A stretch of 64,000 bases of DNA. Origin: Ktedonobacteria bacterium (GTDB lineage: Bacteria; Chloroflexota; Ktedonobacteria; Ktedonobacterales; JACDGC01). The notes under the pieces were generated by a model that searched no databases, was not told the DNA's origin, and saw nothing but the letters and a program-made list of their open reading frames with translations. The stretch spans positions 18,004 through 82,003 of the forward strand of contig DAIDGU010000037.1 of assembly GCA_027459785.1 (NCBI GenBank). Direction: 5' to 3'. This document shows positions 19,190 through 28,117 of the stretch, piece after piece. The position numbers and the translations under genes are program-made. The first letter of the stretch is position 1; each line of letters opens with the position of its first letter.

Positions 19190-20089
19190 GTGGGCGATCT
19201 CGACAGCACTTTCAAGATGCTCGTGCAGCTCGCGCCGCAAGATTTCGTGGCGCGCTTTTACCCCGGTGCCGAATATGTGCGCACGCTCTCGATTGAGTTG
19301 CCGCGCGATCCGTTGCGCGCGGACACGTTGCTGCTCGTCCGCTATCCACACTTGAACCTGGAATGCATCAGCCATTTCGAGGAACAAAGCGAGGCGGACG
19401 CTACCATCCCGGAGCGCATGTGCCAGTATTGCATTACCGCTTATATGCGTGAGAAACGCATCATCCTTTCCACCGTCATCTATTTGCAACCGTGCGCGAC
19501 ACCTACCCCACCGTTCACGATGGAAGGTCCGGACGGCACTATCCTGACCTTCCATTATCAGGTGGTACGGCTGTGGGAAATCCCTGTCGAGGAGTGGTTG
19601 AATGCCGGGCAGCCCGCGCTGTTGCCCTTTGTGCCGCTGCTGAAAGGGGCGACAGTTGATGTCATCGAGCCGGCAGTACACCAACTGGAAGCGGCCATTC
19701 CTGGTGCCATTGATCGCGGGAACATCATCAACTATCTGCTGTTCTTCGCCTCGCGGGCCTTTGATGCCACCGTTCTCACCAAGTATCTGGAGGAACACAA
19801 CATGCTGACCGAAAAGTACATCGTTGAATCGCCTTGGTACCAGTACATCTTGCATCAAGGCGAGGAGCAGGGCGAAAAAATTGGCCAAAAGCAGGGGGAG
19901 GCGAAGGGCTTGCGCGAAGCTATCATGACGCTGGCCACGCGCCGCTTTCCCGGCATCGAGCAGGAGTTGGCGGCATATGTTGCGGCGATTGACGAGCCAG
20001 CGCGTTTGCAGGAGATCGTCGTGCTGGTCGGCACCGCGCCGGATGAGGCGATTGTGCGCCAGGGCATCACCGACCAGCCGGCAGAATAG
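19190..20089 (+). CDS. Rpn/PDDEXK-type (recombination-promoting nuclease / putative transposase-like) protein
   Basis: FKMLVQLAPQDFVARFYPGAEYV..HFEEQSEADATIPERMCQYCITAYMREKR; C-terminal RRFPGIEQELAAYVAAIDEPARLQEI. Confidence 0.65.
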   Translation: MGDLDSTFKMLVQLAPQDFVARFYPGAEYVRTLSIELPRDPLRADTLLLVRYPHLNLECISHFEEQSEADATIPERMCQYCITAYMREKRIILSTVIYLQPCATPTPPFTMEGPDGTILTFHYQVVRLWEIPVEEWLNAGQPALLPFVPLLKGATVDVIEPAVHQLEAAIPGAIDRGNIINYLLFFASRAFDATVLTKYLEEHNMLTEKYIVESPWYQYILHQGEEQGEKIGQKQGEAKGLREAIMTLATRRFPGIEQELAAYVAAIDEPARLQEIVVLVGTAPDEAIVRQGITDQPAE

Positions 20090-20130
20090 CCGGGTTGTAC
20101 ACCTAGAAAAAGAAAGACGAATCGCTGCTG

Positions 20131-20928
20131 ATGGACACACCGACGTATCCACTTGTGCAGGTCGTGGTCGCGGGGAGCATCGCCACCGTCACGCTTGACC
20201 GGCCCGCCGTGCATAATGCTTTCGATGCCGAACTGATCGCGTCGCTGACTGCCGCTTTCCGCGACGTGGGGGCGCGCGACGACCTGCGCGCAGTGGTGCT
20301 GCGCGGGGCGGGGCCAAGCTTCTGCGCCGGTGCCGATGTGAACTGGATGCGCGCCAGCCTGGGGTGGTCGCGCGAAGAGAACGTGGCGGATGCCGCGCGC
20401 CTGGCGGCGCTGTTCGCCGCGATCAATGATTGCCCGCTGCCGGTGATCGCTGCCGTGCAGGGCGCGGCGCTGGGTGGCGGCGTGGGATTAGTGGCGTGCT
20501 GCGATCTCGTGATCGCGGCGGCAGGGGCGCGCTTCGGCTTCACCGAGGTTAAGCTGGGCATCGCGCCGGCCACCATCGCGCCCTATGTCGTCGCCAAGAT
20601 CGGACCCGCCCAGGCCCGCGCCCTTTTCGTCACCGGCGAGCGTTTCGACGCCGCCCGCGCGCTGGCGATCGGCCTGGTGCAGCGCGTCGTGCCACCGGAG
20701 CAGTTGGATGCCGCACTGGACGAAACGTTGCAGCACATACGCGCCAACGGTCCGCAGGCGATGCGCGCGGCGAAGGCACTCGCGCGGCACATCAACACGA
20801 TGCCCCATGCTGAGGCGACCAGCTACACCATCGCGCTGATCGCCGATCTGCGTGTGGGCGCGGAGGCGCAGGAGGGGTTGCGCGCCTTCCTGGAAAAACG
20901 TCGTGCAGATTGGGTGGAGGAGGCGTGA
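20131..20928 (+). CDS. Enoyl-CoA hydratase/isomerase family protein
   Basis: VTLDRPAVHNAFD; AVVLRGAGPSFCAGADVNWM; AVQGAALGGGVGLVACCDLVIA. Confidence 0.93.
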   Translation: MDTPTYPLVQVVVAGSIATVTLDRPAVHNAFDAELIASLTAAFRDVGARDDLRAVVLRGAGPSFCAGADVNWMRASLGWSREENVADAARLAALFAAINDCPLPVIAAVQGAALGGGVGLVACCDLVIAAAGARFGFTEVKLGIAPATIAPYVVAKIGPAQARALFVTGERFDAARALAIGLVQRVVPPEQLDAALDETLQHIRANGPQAMRAAKALARHINTMPHAEATSYTIALIADLRVGAEAQEGLRAFLEKRRADWVEEA

Positions 20929-23051
20929 TGTCCTATTTCGAGAAGATCCTTATCGCTAATCGCGGCGAGATCGCCGTGCGCGTGATGCGCGCCTGCCGCG
21001 AAATGGGCATCCGCACCGTCGCGGTCTATTCGGCAGCGGATAGCCGCGCCATGCATGTGCGCGAGGCCGACGAGGCTGTGATGATCGGACCTGCGCCTGC
21101 GAGCGCGAGCTACCTGAACATCGCCGCGATCATCGCGGCGGCGCGGGCGACGGGCGCGGCGGCGATCCACCCTGGCTATGGCTTCCTCTCGGAGAACGCG
21201 GCGTTCGCCGAGGCGTGCGCGGACGCTGGCATCGTCTTCATTGGCCCGCCACCGGCGGCGATCCGCCTGATGGGATCGAAGATTGCGGCGAAAGAGGCCG
21301 TGACGGCGGTGGATGTGCCGACGATCCCTGGCTATCAGGGGGCGGAACAAGCGCCGAAAAAACTGCTGCGCGAGGCCGAACGCATCGGCTTCCCTGTGAT
21401 GATCAAGGCGGCGGCTGGCGGGGGAGGCAAGGGCATGCGCGCCGTGCAAGATGCCGGTGAATTTGCTGACGCGCTCGCCGCCGCGCAACGCGAGGCACTC
21501 GCCGCCTTCGGCGACGCCACGGTCTTCCTGGAAAAGCTCGTCGTGCGGCCACGCCACATCGAGTTTCAGATCATGGCCGATCAGCATGGCAATGTGCTGC
21601 ATTTCGGCGAGCGCGAATGCTCCATCCAGCGCCGGCACCAGAAGATCATCGAGGAGGCACCATCGGCGGCGCTCGCGCCGGAACTGCGCGCGGCGATGGG
21701 ATCGGCGGCGGTTCGCGCCGCGCAAGCAGCGCACTACGTCAACGCCGGCACGGTCGAATTCATGCTGGACCAGGCGGGGCGCTACTACTTCTTAGAGATG
21801 AATACGCGCTTGCAGGTGGAACATCCCGTGACGGAGCAGGTGACGGGGCGCGATCTCGTGCATCTGCAAATCGCCGTCGCGGCGGGCCAGGCGCTGCCCC
21901 TGACGCAAGCGGATATCACCCCGCGCGGCCACAGCATCGAGGTGCGCCTGTACGCCGAAGATCCGCAGACGGGGCTGCCGGCCACCGGCCCCGTGCTGGC
22001 CTTCGATCCGCCGCGTGGACCGGGCATCCGGCTGGATGGCGGCGTCGTGGCCGGCGACGAGGTGACGATGTGGTACGATCCCATGATCGCCAAGCTGATC
22101 GTCACCGGGAGTGAGCGCCCCGCCGCCGTCGCCCGCCTGCGCGCCGCGCTGGATGACCTCGCCCTGCTGGGCCTGACCACCAACGTCCCGCTCCTGCGCC
22201 AGATCGCCGCCGACGAGCGTTTCATCGCTGGCGCGACCTTCACCGACTTCCTAGATGATCCCCGCTACCACGCCGATCTCCAGTCCGCGCAGGCGGACTT
22301 CGTGGCGCAGCCCCTAGGCGCGCAAATGGTTTCAATCAATACCGCCCGCTCCGTACCCATCCGCCCCGCCGTCCGCCTCCCCCTCCAGGCCATGCTCGTC
22401 GCGGCGGCATATGCCGAGCGCGCGGCCCAGGCCGACGCGCCCAGTGTGAAGCGTTCGCCGTGGGCGGCGGGCGCATTGCGCTCCGGCAGCTTCAGCGTGC
22501 GTTACGAGGTGGCGGGCGCGGTACATACTGTCACGCTGCGCGACGATCCGCTGCACCCTGGCGGCTTCTTCGCACTGCTTGACGATGTGCTGGTGAACCT
22601 GGCAGGCGTGCCAGATGATGCCGACGCATCGATCAATGCGGTGCGCGTGGCCACGACGGGGCAGATCGTGCTGCGCCAGGGGACGCACCAGGCACGCCTG
22701 TGGGCCGCACGGCGATCAACCGATGGCGCGATGCTCGTCACCGATGCCCAGCAGACGCTCGTCTGCATGCATCCCCAGCCGCTGGATGTCGATCGCGCCG
22801 CACAGGGCGACGCGGCGGCCAGCGGCCAGCGCACGATCACCGCGCCGATGGCTGGCACCGTCATTCAGGTGCGCGTGCGCGCCGGCGAGACGGTAGCCGC
22901 CCGCCAGACGCTCGTCATCCTCGGCGCGATGAAGATGGAGCATAACCTGACGGCACCTGGCCCTGCCAAAGTGCGCCGCGTGCTGTGCCAAACGGGCGAT
23001 GTCGTCGCCGGCGGCGCGACGTTAGTCGAATTGGAGACCATTGCCGACTAG
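20928..23051 (+). CDS. Biotin-dependent acyl-CoA carboxylase alpha subunit (biotin carboxylase + BCCP), methylcrotonyl-CoA carboxylase-like
   Basis: FEKILIANRGEIAVRVMRACREMGI; HPGYGFLSENAAFAEAC; FLEMNTRLQVEHPVTE; biotinyl motif GAMKMEH. Confidence 0.95.
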   Translation: MSYFEKILIANRGEIAVRVMRACREMGIRTVAVYSAADSRAMHVREADEAVMIGPAPASASYLNIAAIIAAARATGAAAIHPGYGFLSENAAFAEACADAGIVFIGPPPAAIRLMGSKIAAKEAVTAVDVPTIPGYQGAEQAPKKLLREAERIGFPVMIKAAAGGGGKGMRAVQDAGEFADALAAAQREALAAFGDATVFLEKLVVRPRHIEFQIMADQHGNVLHFGERECSIQRRHQKIIEEAPSAALAPELRAAMGSAAVRAAQAAHYVNAGTVEFMLDQAGRYYFLEMNTRLQVEHPVTEQVTGRDLVHLQIAVAAGQALPLTQADITPRGHSIEVRLYAEDPQTGLPATGPVLAFDPPRGPGIRLDGGVVAGDEVTMWYDPMIAKLIVTGSERPAAVARLRAALDDLALLGLTTNVPLLRQIAADERFIAGATFTDFLDDPRYHADLQSAQADFVAQPLGAQMVSINTARSVPIRPAVRLPLQAMLVAAAYAERAAQADAPSVKRSPWAAGALRSGSFSVRYEVAGAVHTVTLRDDPLHPGGFFALLDDVLVNLAGVPDDADASINAVRVATTGQIVLRQGTHQARLWAARRSTDGAMLVTDAQQTLVCMHPQPLDVDRAAQGDAAASGQRTITAPMAGTVIQVRVRAGETVAARQTLVILGAMKMEHNLTAPGPAKVRRVLCQTGDVVAGGATLVELETIAD

Positions 23052-23213
23052 CGTTACCATGCCCGCTTCTGTTACTAGGACTTTTTTCCTACTCAGCGCA
23101 GAGTTTGCCGCCGCGCATAACAACCGCGACCGCAAGTGAACTAGATCAAGTATACCCGGCGTCATCGGCGACGCGGGGCGTATGTAGTTCATATATAGGA
23201 AGAGGCTGGTAGG

Positions 23214-25316
23214 TTGAAAGCTCTCATGTCAGGCCGACGGTTCATTGGCGGTCTCGCCGCCATCGCTGTCGTCGCCGTCATCGTCCTGGTGGCAACGGGC
23301 ATCGCCCATGCGGGTAGCCCCAGCGCGAACCCGAACAGCAACGGTTATACCATCAGCAACAATACGCCGGGGTTCATCAAGAACGCCAAGGATACCGGCG
23401 CGGTTGATCCCAGCACGCAGATCAGTGTCACCGTTTGGCTGCATTTGCACAACGGCAACAAGCTCGACCAACTGGTGCATGACCAAAACACCAAGGGATC
23501 CAGCAGCTATCATCAATGGCTGAACCAGAGCCAGTTCGACGCGACCTATGCGCCGACCTCGCAGGAAGTCAATTCAGTCGAAAACTTCCTGACGGCGCAC
23601 AAGCTGAGCGTCGTGACCGTCGCGGAGAATAACTTCTATGTGAAGGTCCAGGGCGCGGTGGGCGATATCGAAAAAGCCTTCCACGTGCAGATCGATAACT
23701 TCTCCTATAACGGCTTCACGTATCAGTCCAACACGGCGGACCCGAACATCAACGATGCCTCCGGCGCGCATGTGGCTGCGATCTCCGGCATGGATGATTT
23801 CGGCTTCCAACCAACGCTGGTGCATCCAACCGGCACCGGCGAGGCGTACACGCCCATCGCCGTCGGCTCGAACCCGAACGGCCTCTTCTTCGAGAGCCAG
23901 TGCTTCCGTGGCGTGCAGTCGCACACCTTCACGGCTGGTAGCACCAGCGCGACGTATAGCGGCAATCGCTACGGCGCGGATATCAGCAACTCCTCATTGG
24001 GCCACCTGGCACCGTGCGGCTATCAGCCGAGCGAAATGCAGACGGCCTATAACATGAATTCGCTGTATAGCGCGGGCCTGGATGGTGCCGGCCAAACGGT
24101 CGTCATCACCGACGCCTTCGGCGATGCGACGATCCAGAACGACGCGAATGTCTTCTCGCAGGTCTACGGCCTGCCGGCACTCGACTCGTCGAACTTCCAG
24201 GTGTTGCGCGCCCCCGGCGCGGTGAATAACCCCGTCAACAACGGCCACATCGGTCCCGGCGCGGACTGGGCCGGCGAGATCACGTTGGATGTCGAGTGGG
24301 TCCACGCGATGGCTCCCAAAGCGCATATCGACCTCGTCGTCGGTCCCAACAACGGCTCCGATCTGGACGAAGCGGTCAACTATGCGGTCGTCCATCACCT
24401 GGGCAACACCATCACGAATAGCTGGGCCGGCATCGAAACCGGTGGCAACCCTGCGCACTTCATCCGCGACAACCGCATCCTGGAGCAAGCCGCTGCCGAA
24501 GGCATCGACGTGAACTTCTCGTCGGGCGACAGTGGCGACTACAATGCGGCGGTCGGCTACAACACGGTCAGCTTCCCGTCGTCGTCCCCCTTCGCCACGT
24601 CCATCGGTGGCACCAGCCTGGCGCTGAATGCGGACGATTCCATCGCCTACCAGACCGGCTGGGGTACGAATCTGACGAAGATCGCGAAAACCGCCGCGCA
24701 GGGCAATCCGCCCATGAATCCACCGCTGAACGAAGGCTTCCTGTTCGGCGCGGGCGGCGGTAGCAGCCTCGCCTTTGCCAAGCCATCCTGGCAGAGCAGC
24801 CTGCCTGGCACGATGCGCCAGGTGCCGGATGTCAGCATGCTGGCTGATCCGTACACCGGCGTCGAGATCATCGAGACGGTCAATGGGCAGCTTTCGGTGG
24901 GTGTCATTGGTGGCACCAGCCTGGCATCGCCGATGTTCTCGGCCATCATGGCCATCGCCGCTGAAAAAGCCGGCCACGGCCTGGGCCAGGCCGCGCCGCT
25001 GCTCTATGGCCTGTCGTCTTCGACCGGCACCAGCACGCCGCTCTATGACGTGACCAATGTCGGTTCGGCGACAAACGTCTCCGGGTCGATCACGGCCAAC
25101 GGCACGACGACAAACTACAGCGCCGATCAACTGGCCGCGCCGCTGGACGGCACGACGAGCTACATCAGCGCGTTCTACAACAGCCCGTTCTCCACGAACT
25201 GGTTCGTCATCACCTTCGGCACCGATTCGTCACTGACCACCGGCCCCGGCTGGGATAACGTGACGGGCGTCGGCACGCCGAATGGCGCGAACTTCGTCAA
25301 CGCAATCGCGGGCTAG
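23214..25316 (+). CDS. S53-family (sedolisin/kumamolisin) peptidase with pro-domain
   Basis: Signal segment; pro-domain; GEITLDVEW (E..D), SSGDSGDY, GGTSLASPMFSAIM catalytic Ser region. Confidence 0.92.
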   Translation: MKALMSGRRFIGGLAAIAVVAVIVLVATGIAHAGSPSANPNSNGYTISNNTPGFIKNAKDTGAVDPSTQISVTVWLHLHNGNKLDQLVHDQNTKGSSSYHQWLNQSQFDATYAPTSQEVNSVENFLTAHKLSVVTVAENNFYVKVQGAVGDIEKAFHVQIDNFSYNGFTYQSNTADPNINDASGAHVAAISGMDDFGFQPTLVHPTGTGEAYTPIAVGSNPNGLFFESQCFRGVQSHTFTAGSTSATYSGNRYGADISNSSLGHLAPCGYQPSEMQTAYNMNSLYSAGLDGAGQTVVITDAFGDATIQNDANVFSQVYGLPALDSSNFQVLRAPGAVNNPVNNGHIGPGADWAGEITLDVEWVHAMAPKAHIDLVVGPNNGSDLDEAVNYAVVHHLGNTITNSWAGIETGGNPAHFIRDNRILEQAAAEGIDVNFSSGDSGDYNAAVGYNTVSFPSSSPFATSIGGTSLALNADDSIAYQTGWGTNLTKIAKTAAQGNPPMNPPLNEGFLFGAGGGSSLAFAKPSWQSSLPGTMRQVPDVSMLADPYTGVEIIETVNGQLSVGVIGGTSLASPMFSAIMAIAAEKAGHGLGQAAPLLYGLSSSTGTSTPLYDVTNVGSATNVSGSITANGTTTNYSADQLAAPLDGTTSYISAFYNSPFSTNWFVITFGTDSSLTTGPGWDNVTGVGTPNGANFVNAIAG

Positions 25317-25429
25317 CAGATTCCTCTCTTTGTGTGCTTGTGGTGGGGCGGGTCGCTTGTGGTGAGCGGCCCGCCCTTCTTCTATGCTACAATCGGTAAC
25401 GAACACCATCGAAGGAGCCACAGCCCCCT

Positions 25430-26659
25430 ATGCGCGCGGAAATCCTCTCCATCGGCACGGAAATCTTGCTGGGCCACATCGCCGACACCAACGCCCAATA
25501 TCTGGCCCAACAACTCACCGAACTGGGCATCGATCTGTATTTCGTCTCGCAGGTGGGCGACAACCAGACCCGTGTGACGGAGACGCTGCGCCGCGCCTGG
25601 GAGCGCGCCGATGTGATCATCACTACCGGTGGCCTGGGACCGACGGAAGACGACGTGACGCGCGAGGCGATCTGCGAATTGCTGGGCGAGACGCCGACGG
25701 TGGATGACGCCTACCTGGCGCAACTGCGCGAATTCTTTATGAAGCGCGTGGGCCGCTTTCCTGAAAGCAACACGAAGCAGGCATGGACTATTCCGTCGGC
25801 GACGATCCTGGCTAACCCCATCGGCACCGCGCCGGGCTGGTTCGTCGAAAAAGATGGGCATCGCATCATCAGCATGCCGGGCGTGCCGCGCGAGATGAAG
25901 AGGATGTGGACGGAGCAAGCTGTCCCCAAATTGCGCGACCAATCGGGTGCCACGCTGGTCACGCGCCTCCTGCGCGTCGCCGGTTTGGGCGAATCGCCGG
26001 TGGAAGAGCGGCTGGGCGACCTCATCCATAGCACGAATCCCACCGTGGCGACGTATGCCAAGAACGACGCGGTGGATGTGCGTATCACGGCGAAAGCCGC
26101 GACCACGGCGGAGGCCGAGGCGCTGCTCGCGCCGGTGGAGGCGCAGGCCCGCGCCGTGCTGGGCCGCCATGTCTTCGGCACGGATGGCGCGACGCTGCCG
26201 GGCGCGGTGGGCGAGTTGCTGGATAAAGTTGCCTGGCAGATGGCGACGATGGAATCCATCACGGGTGGTTTGCTAGCAAGCTATGTGACCGATCAACCGG
26301 GTAGCTCAGATCATATGCGCGGCTGCATCGTCTCCTACGCGACCGACCTCAAGGTGAAATTTGGGGTGCCACAGGCGATGATCGACACCTATGGTGTCAT
26401 CAGCGACGAGACGGCGCTGGCAATGGCGCGCACGGTGCGCGACCAACTGGGCGCGCATGTCGGTGTCAGCACCACCGGCAATGCCGGGCCAGACGCGCAA
26501 GACGGCAAGCCCGTCGGCGAGGTCCACATCGCCGTCGTCTCGCCCAAGGGCGAGGTTGCCCGCCAGGTGAACCTGCGCGGTGAGCGCGGCGAGATCAAGC
26601 ACCGCACCGCGCTGGCCGCGCTGGACCTGCTGCGCCAGCACCTGCTTGGCGACGCTTAA
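25430..26659 (+). CDS. cinA: CinA-family competence/damage-inducible protein / nicotinamide-nucleotide amidase
   Basis: MRAEILSIGTEILLGHIADTNAQYLAQQLTELGID; TTGGLGPTEDDVTREA; MPGVPREMK; ESITGGLLAS; NAGPD. Confidence 0.95.
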   Translation: MRAEILSIGTEILLGHIADTNAQYLAQQLTELGIDLYFVSQVGDNQTRVTETLRRAWERADVIITTGGLGPTEDDVTREAICELLGETPTVDDAYLAQLREFFMKRVGRFPESNTKQAWTIPSATILANPIGTAPGWFVEKDGHRIISMPGVPREMKRMWTEQAVPKLRDQSGATLVTRLLRVAGLGESPVEERLGDLIHSTNPTVATYAKNDAVDVRITAKAATTAEAEALLAPVEAQARAVLGRHVFGTDGATLPGAVGELLDKVAWQMATMESITGGLLASYVTDQPGSSDHMRGCIVSYATDLKVKFGVPQAMIDTYGVISDETALAMARTVRDQLGAHVGVSTTGNAGPDAQDGKPVGEVHIAVVSPKGEVARQVNLRGERGEIKHRTALAALDLLRQHLLGDA

Positions 26660-26674
26660 GCTGTCATCCTTTGC

Positions 26675-27553
26675 TTATTGCACCAATACAAACCCCTCCA
26701 TTGGCATTGGGAAAATGGAGGAATCCGGGTGCGCGCGGTCGCGTTGCAGGTATGGATCGAAGTCGGCGTGGGCGGTACAAAAATAATAGTACAGGCCGGG
26801 CGTGGTGAAGGTGAGCGTCATGTTGCCACCATCCGGCGGCGCGTCCACTGTACCCTTGATCACGTTCAAGCCGTCGCCGAACTTGGTGGGATTGATGTTC
26901 GGGCCGAAGGTGCCGGGATCGGTGACATAGTGCTTATCGGTGTCGTAGTCGTGCCAGGTCGCCTTGCCGCCCGCCGCTAGCGCGACGAAATCGTGCATGA
27001 AGTCATCATTGCCGGCAGTCACACCGTTCTGCGTGGTTTTGGGTAGGCCGGCGATGGTCCCCTTGACCCAGATCACCGCCTCGGCGGCGTAAGGAAAGCC
27101 GGCGGTATTCGCTTTCGCTCGCACGCGCTTCCAATGCGGATCAATCGTCGCCTGGGTGTCATCGTAGAGATCGTAGATGCCTGGTTTCGTCAGGCTCAGT
27201 GTGACGTTGCCGCCAGCAGGGATGGTCTTCGCAATGCGCCCGCTCACGTTCACGAACGCCGCTTCCGTCGGATCGGCCAGGGGGACGGTGCGCACGTCAT
27301 GCGGCACGGTGTCGTTGTTGACGAAGGTGACGGTGGTTCCCTCAGTGGTGGGATCGACAACAGTGATGAACGGGATGAAAAGCCGGGTGGTCGCGTCGAT
27401 GGTGATCTGTGGTGTGGGTGGTGTGGTCGGTGCCGGTGGTGGGGTGACACTGGTGCTGGTGGCACCCGCCCCCGTATCGCAGGCGGTCAACAGCAACAAC
27501 ACGGCGGCGAAGGCCGTCACGCGCCAGTTGGGCCAATAAAAATTGCGATGCAT
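26675..27553 (-). CDS. Lipoprotein with two cupredoxin-like domains
   Basis: LLLLTACDTG lipobox; VTFVNNDTVPHDVRTVP; GLYYYFCTAHADFDPYLQ..AHPDSSIFPMPMEGFVLV. Confidence 0.8.
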   Translation of the reverse strand: MHRNFYWPNWRVTAFAAVLLLLTACDTGAGATSTSVTPPPAPTTPPTPQITIDATTRLFIPFITVVDPTTEGTTVTFVNNDTVPHDVRTVPLADPTEAAFVNVSGRIAKTIPAGGNVTLSLTKPGIYDLYDDTQATIDPHWKRVRAKANTAGFPYAAEAVIWVKGTIAGLPKTTQNGVTAGNDDFMHDFVALAAGGKATWHDYDTDKHYVTDPGTFGPNINPTKFGDGLNVIKGTVDAPPDGGNMTLTFTTPGLYYYFCTAHADFDPYLQRDRAHPDSSIFPMPMEGFVLVQ

Positions 27554-27844
27554 ACGATCTCCTTGATTGGGTAGCTGCCCGAACCGTTGCAGCCATGCAG
27601 AGCGAATTCGGTGCCGGAAGCATAGGGCGAGCCGACGTGTTGGCCGACAGCGAGGCATTGTTGCTGCTCCACGGCCCTTGTCATATCCATTGTAAGCCAT
27701 AGCAATCAAAAACAAATAAGCACAGGAGCAAAAAAACCGTGAAATTGTAGGATTACCCCAGCCATTTCCCTAGCTGCCCTCTACACACACGCCGGTGGGC
27801 TAGGCCGAAAGAAGGAAAAATCACAGGACTCTTAGCCGTTTTCC

Positions 27845-27873
27845 TTGTCAGAACGCAAGGTCTATGCTACACT
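27845..27873 (+). promoter_or_regulatory. Candidate sigma70 promoter upstream of hppA
   Basis: TTGTCA (27845-27850), 17-nt spacer, TACACT (27868-27873). Confidence 0.45.
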
Positions 27874-28023
27874 GAGCATATCCGTGTGAACTCCGCGCAA
27901 AACGTGGGTGGCTTCTACGTCTTCATCGCGCGTGTGCTCTGCGATCGACGACAGCGTACCGCAGTCGGAGGCCCACAAACCGGAGATACGCGCCACAGCC
28001 GACCTCATATGTACGAAATGGAG

Positions 28024-28067
28024 CTGTGGCGCGCTTGCTGTTGCCGCGCCACCACAGCGCGCCACAG
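28024..28067 (+). promoter_or_regulatory. 12-bp perfect inverted repeat in hppA leader
   Basis: CTGTGGCGCGCT (28024-28035) / AGCGCGCCACAG (28056-28067). Confidence 0.5.
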
Positions 28068-28117
28068 TTCGCAACGCAACGCCGCGTTGGCATAGACGTG
28101 AAGAGGGGTAAGAGTTT

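Noticed and set aside
23994-25130. 378-aa - strand ORF
   Set aside because: Antisense to the S53 peptidase; low-complexity Arg/Asp/Gly composition.
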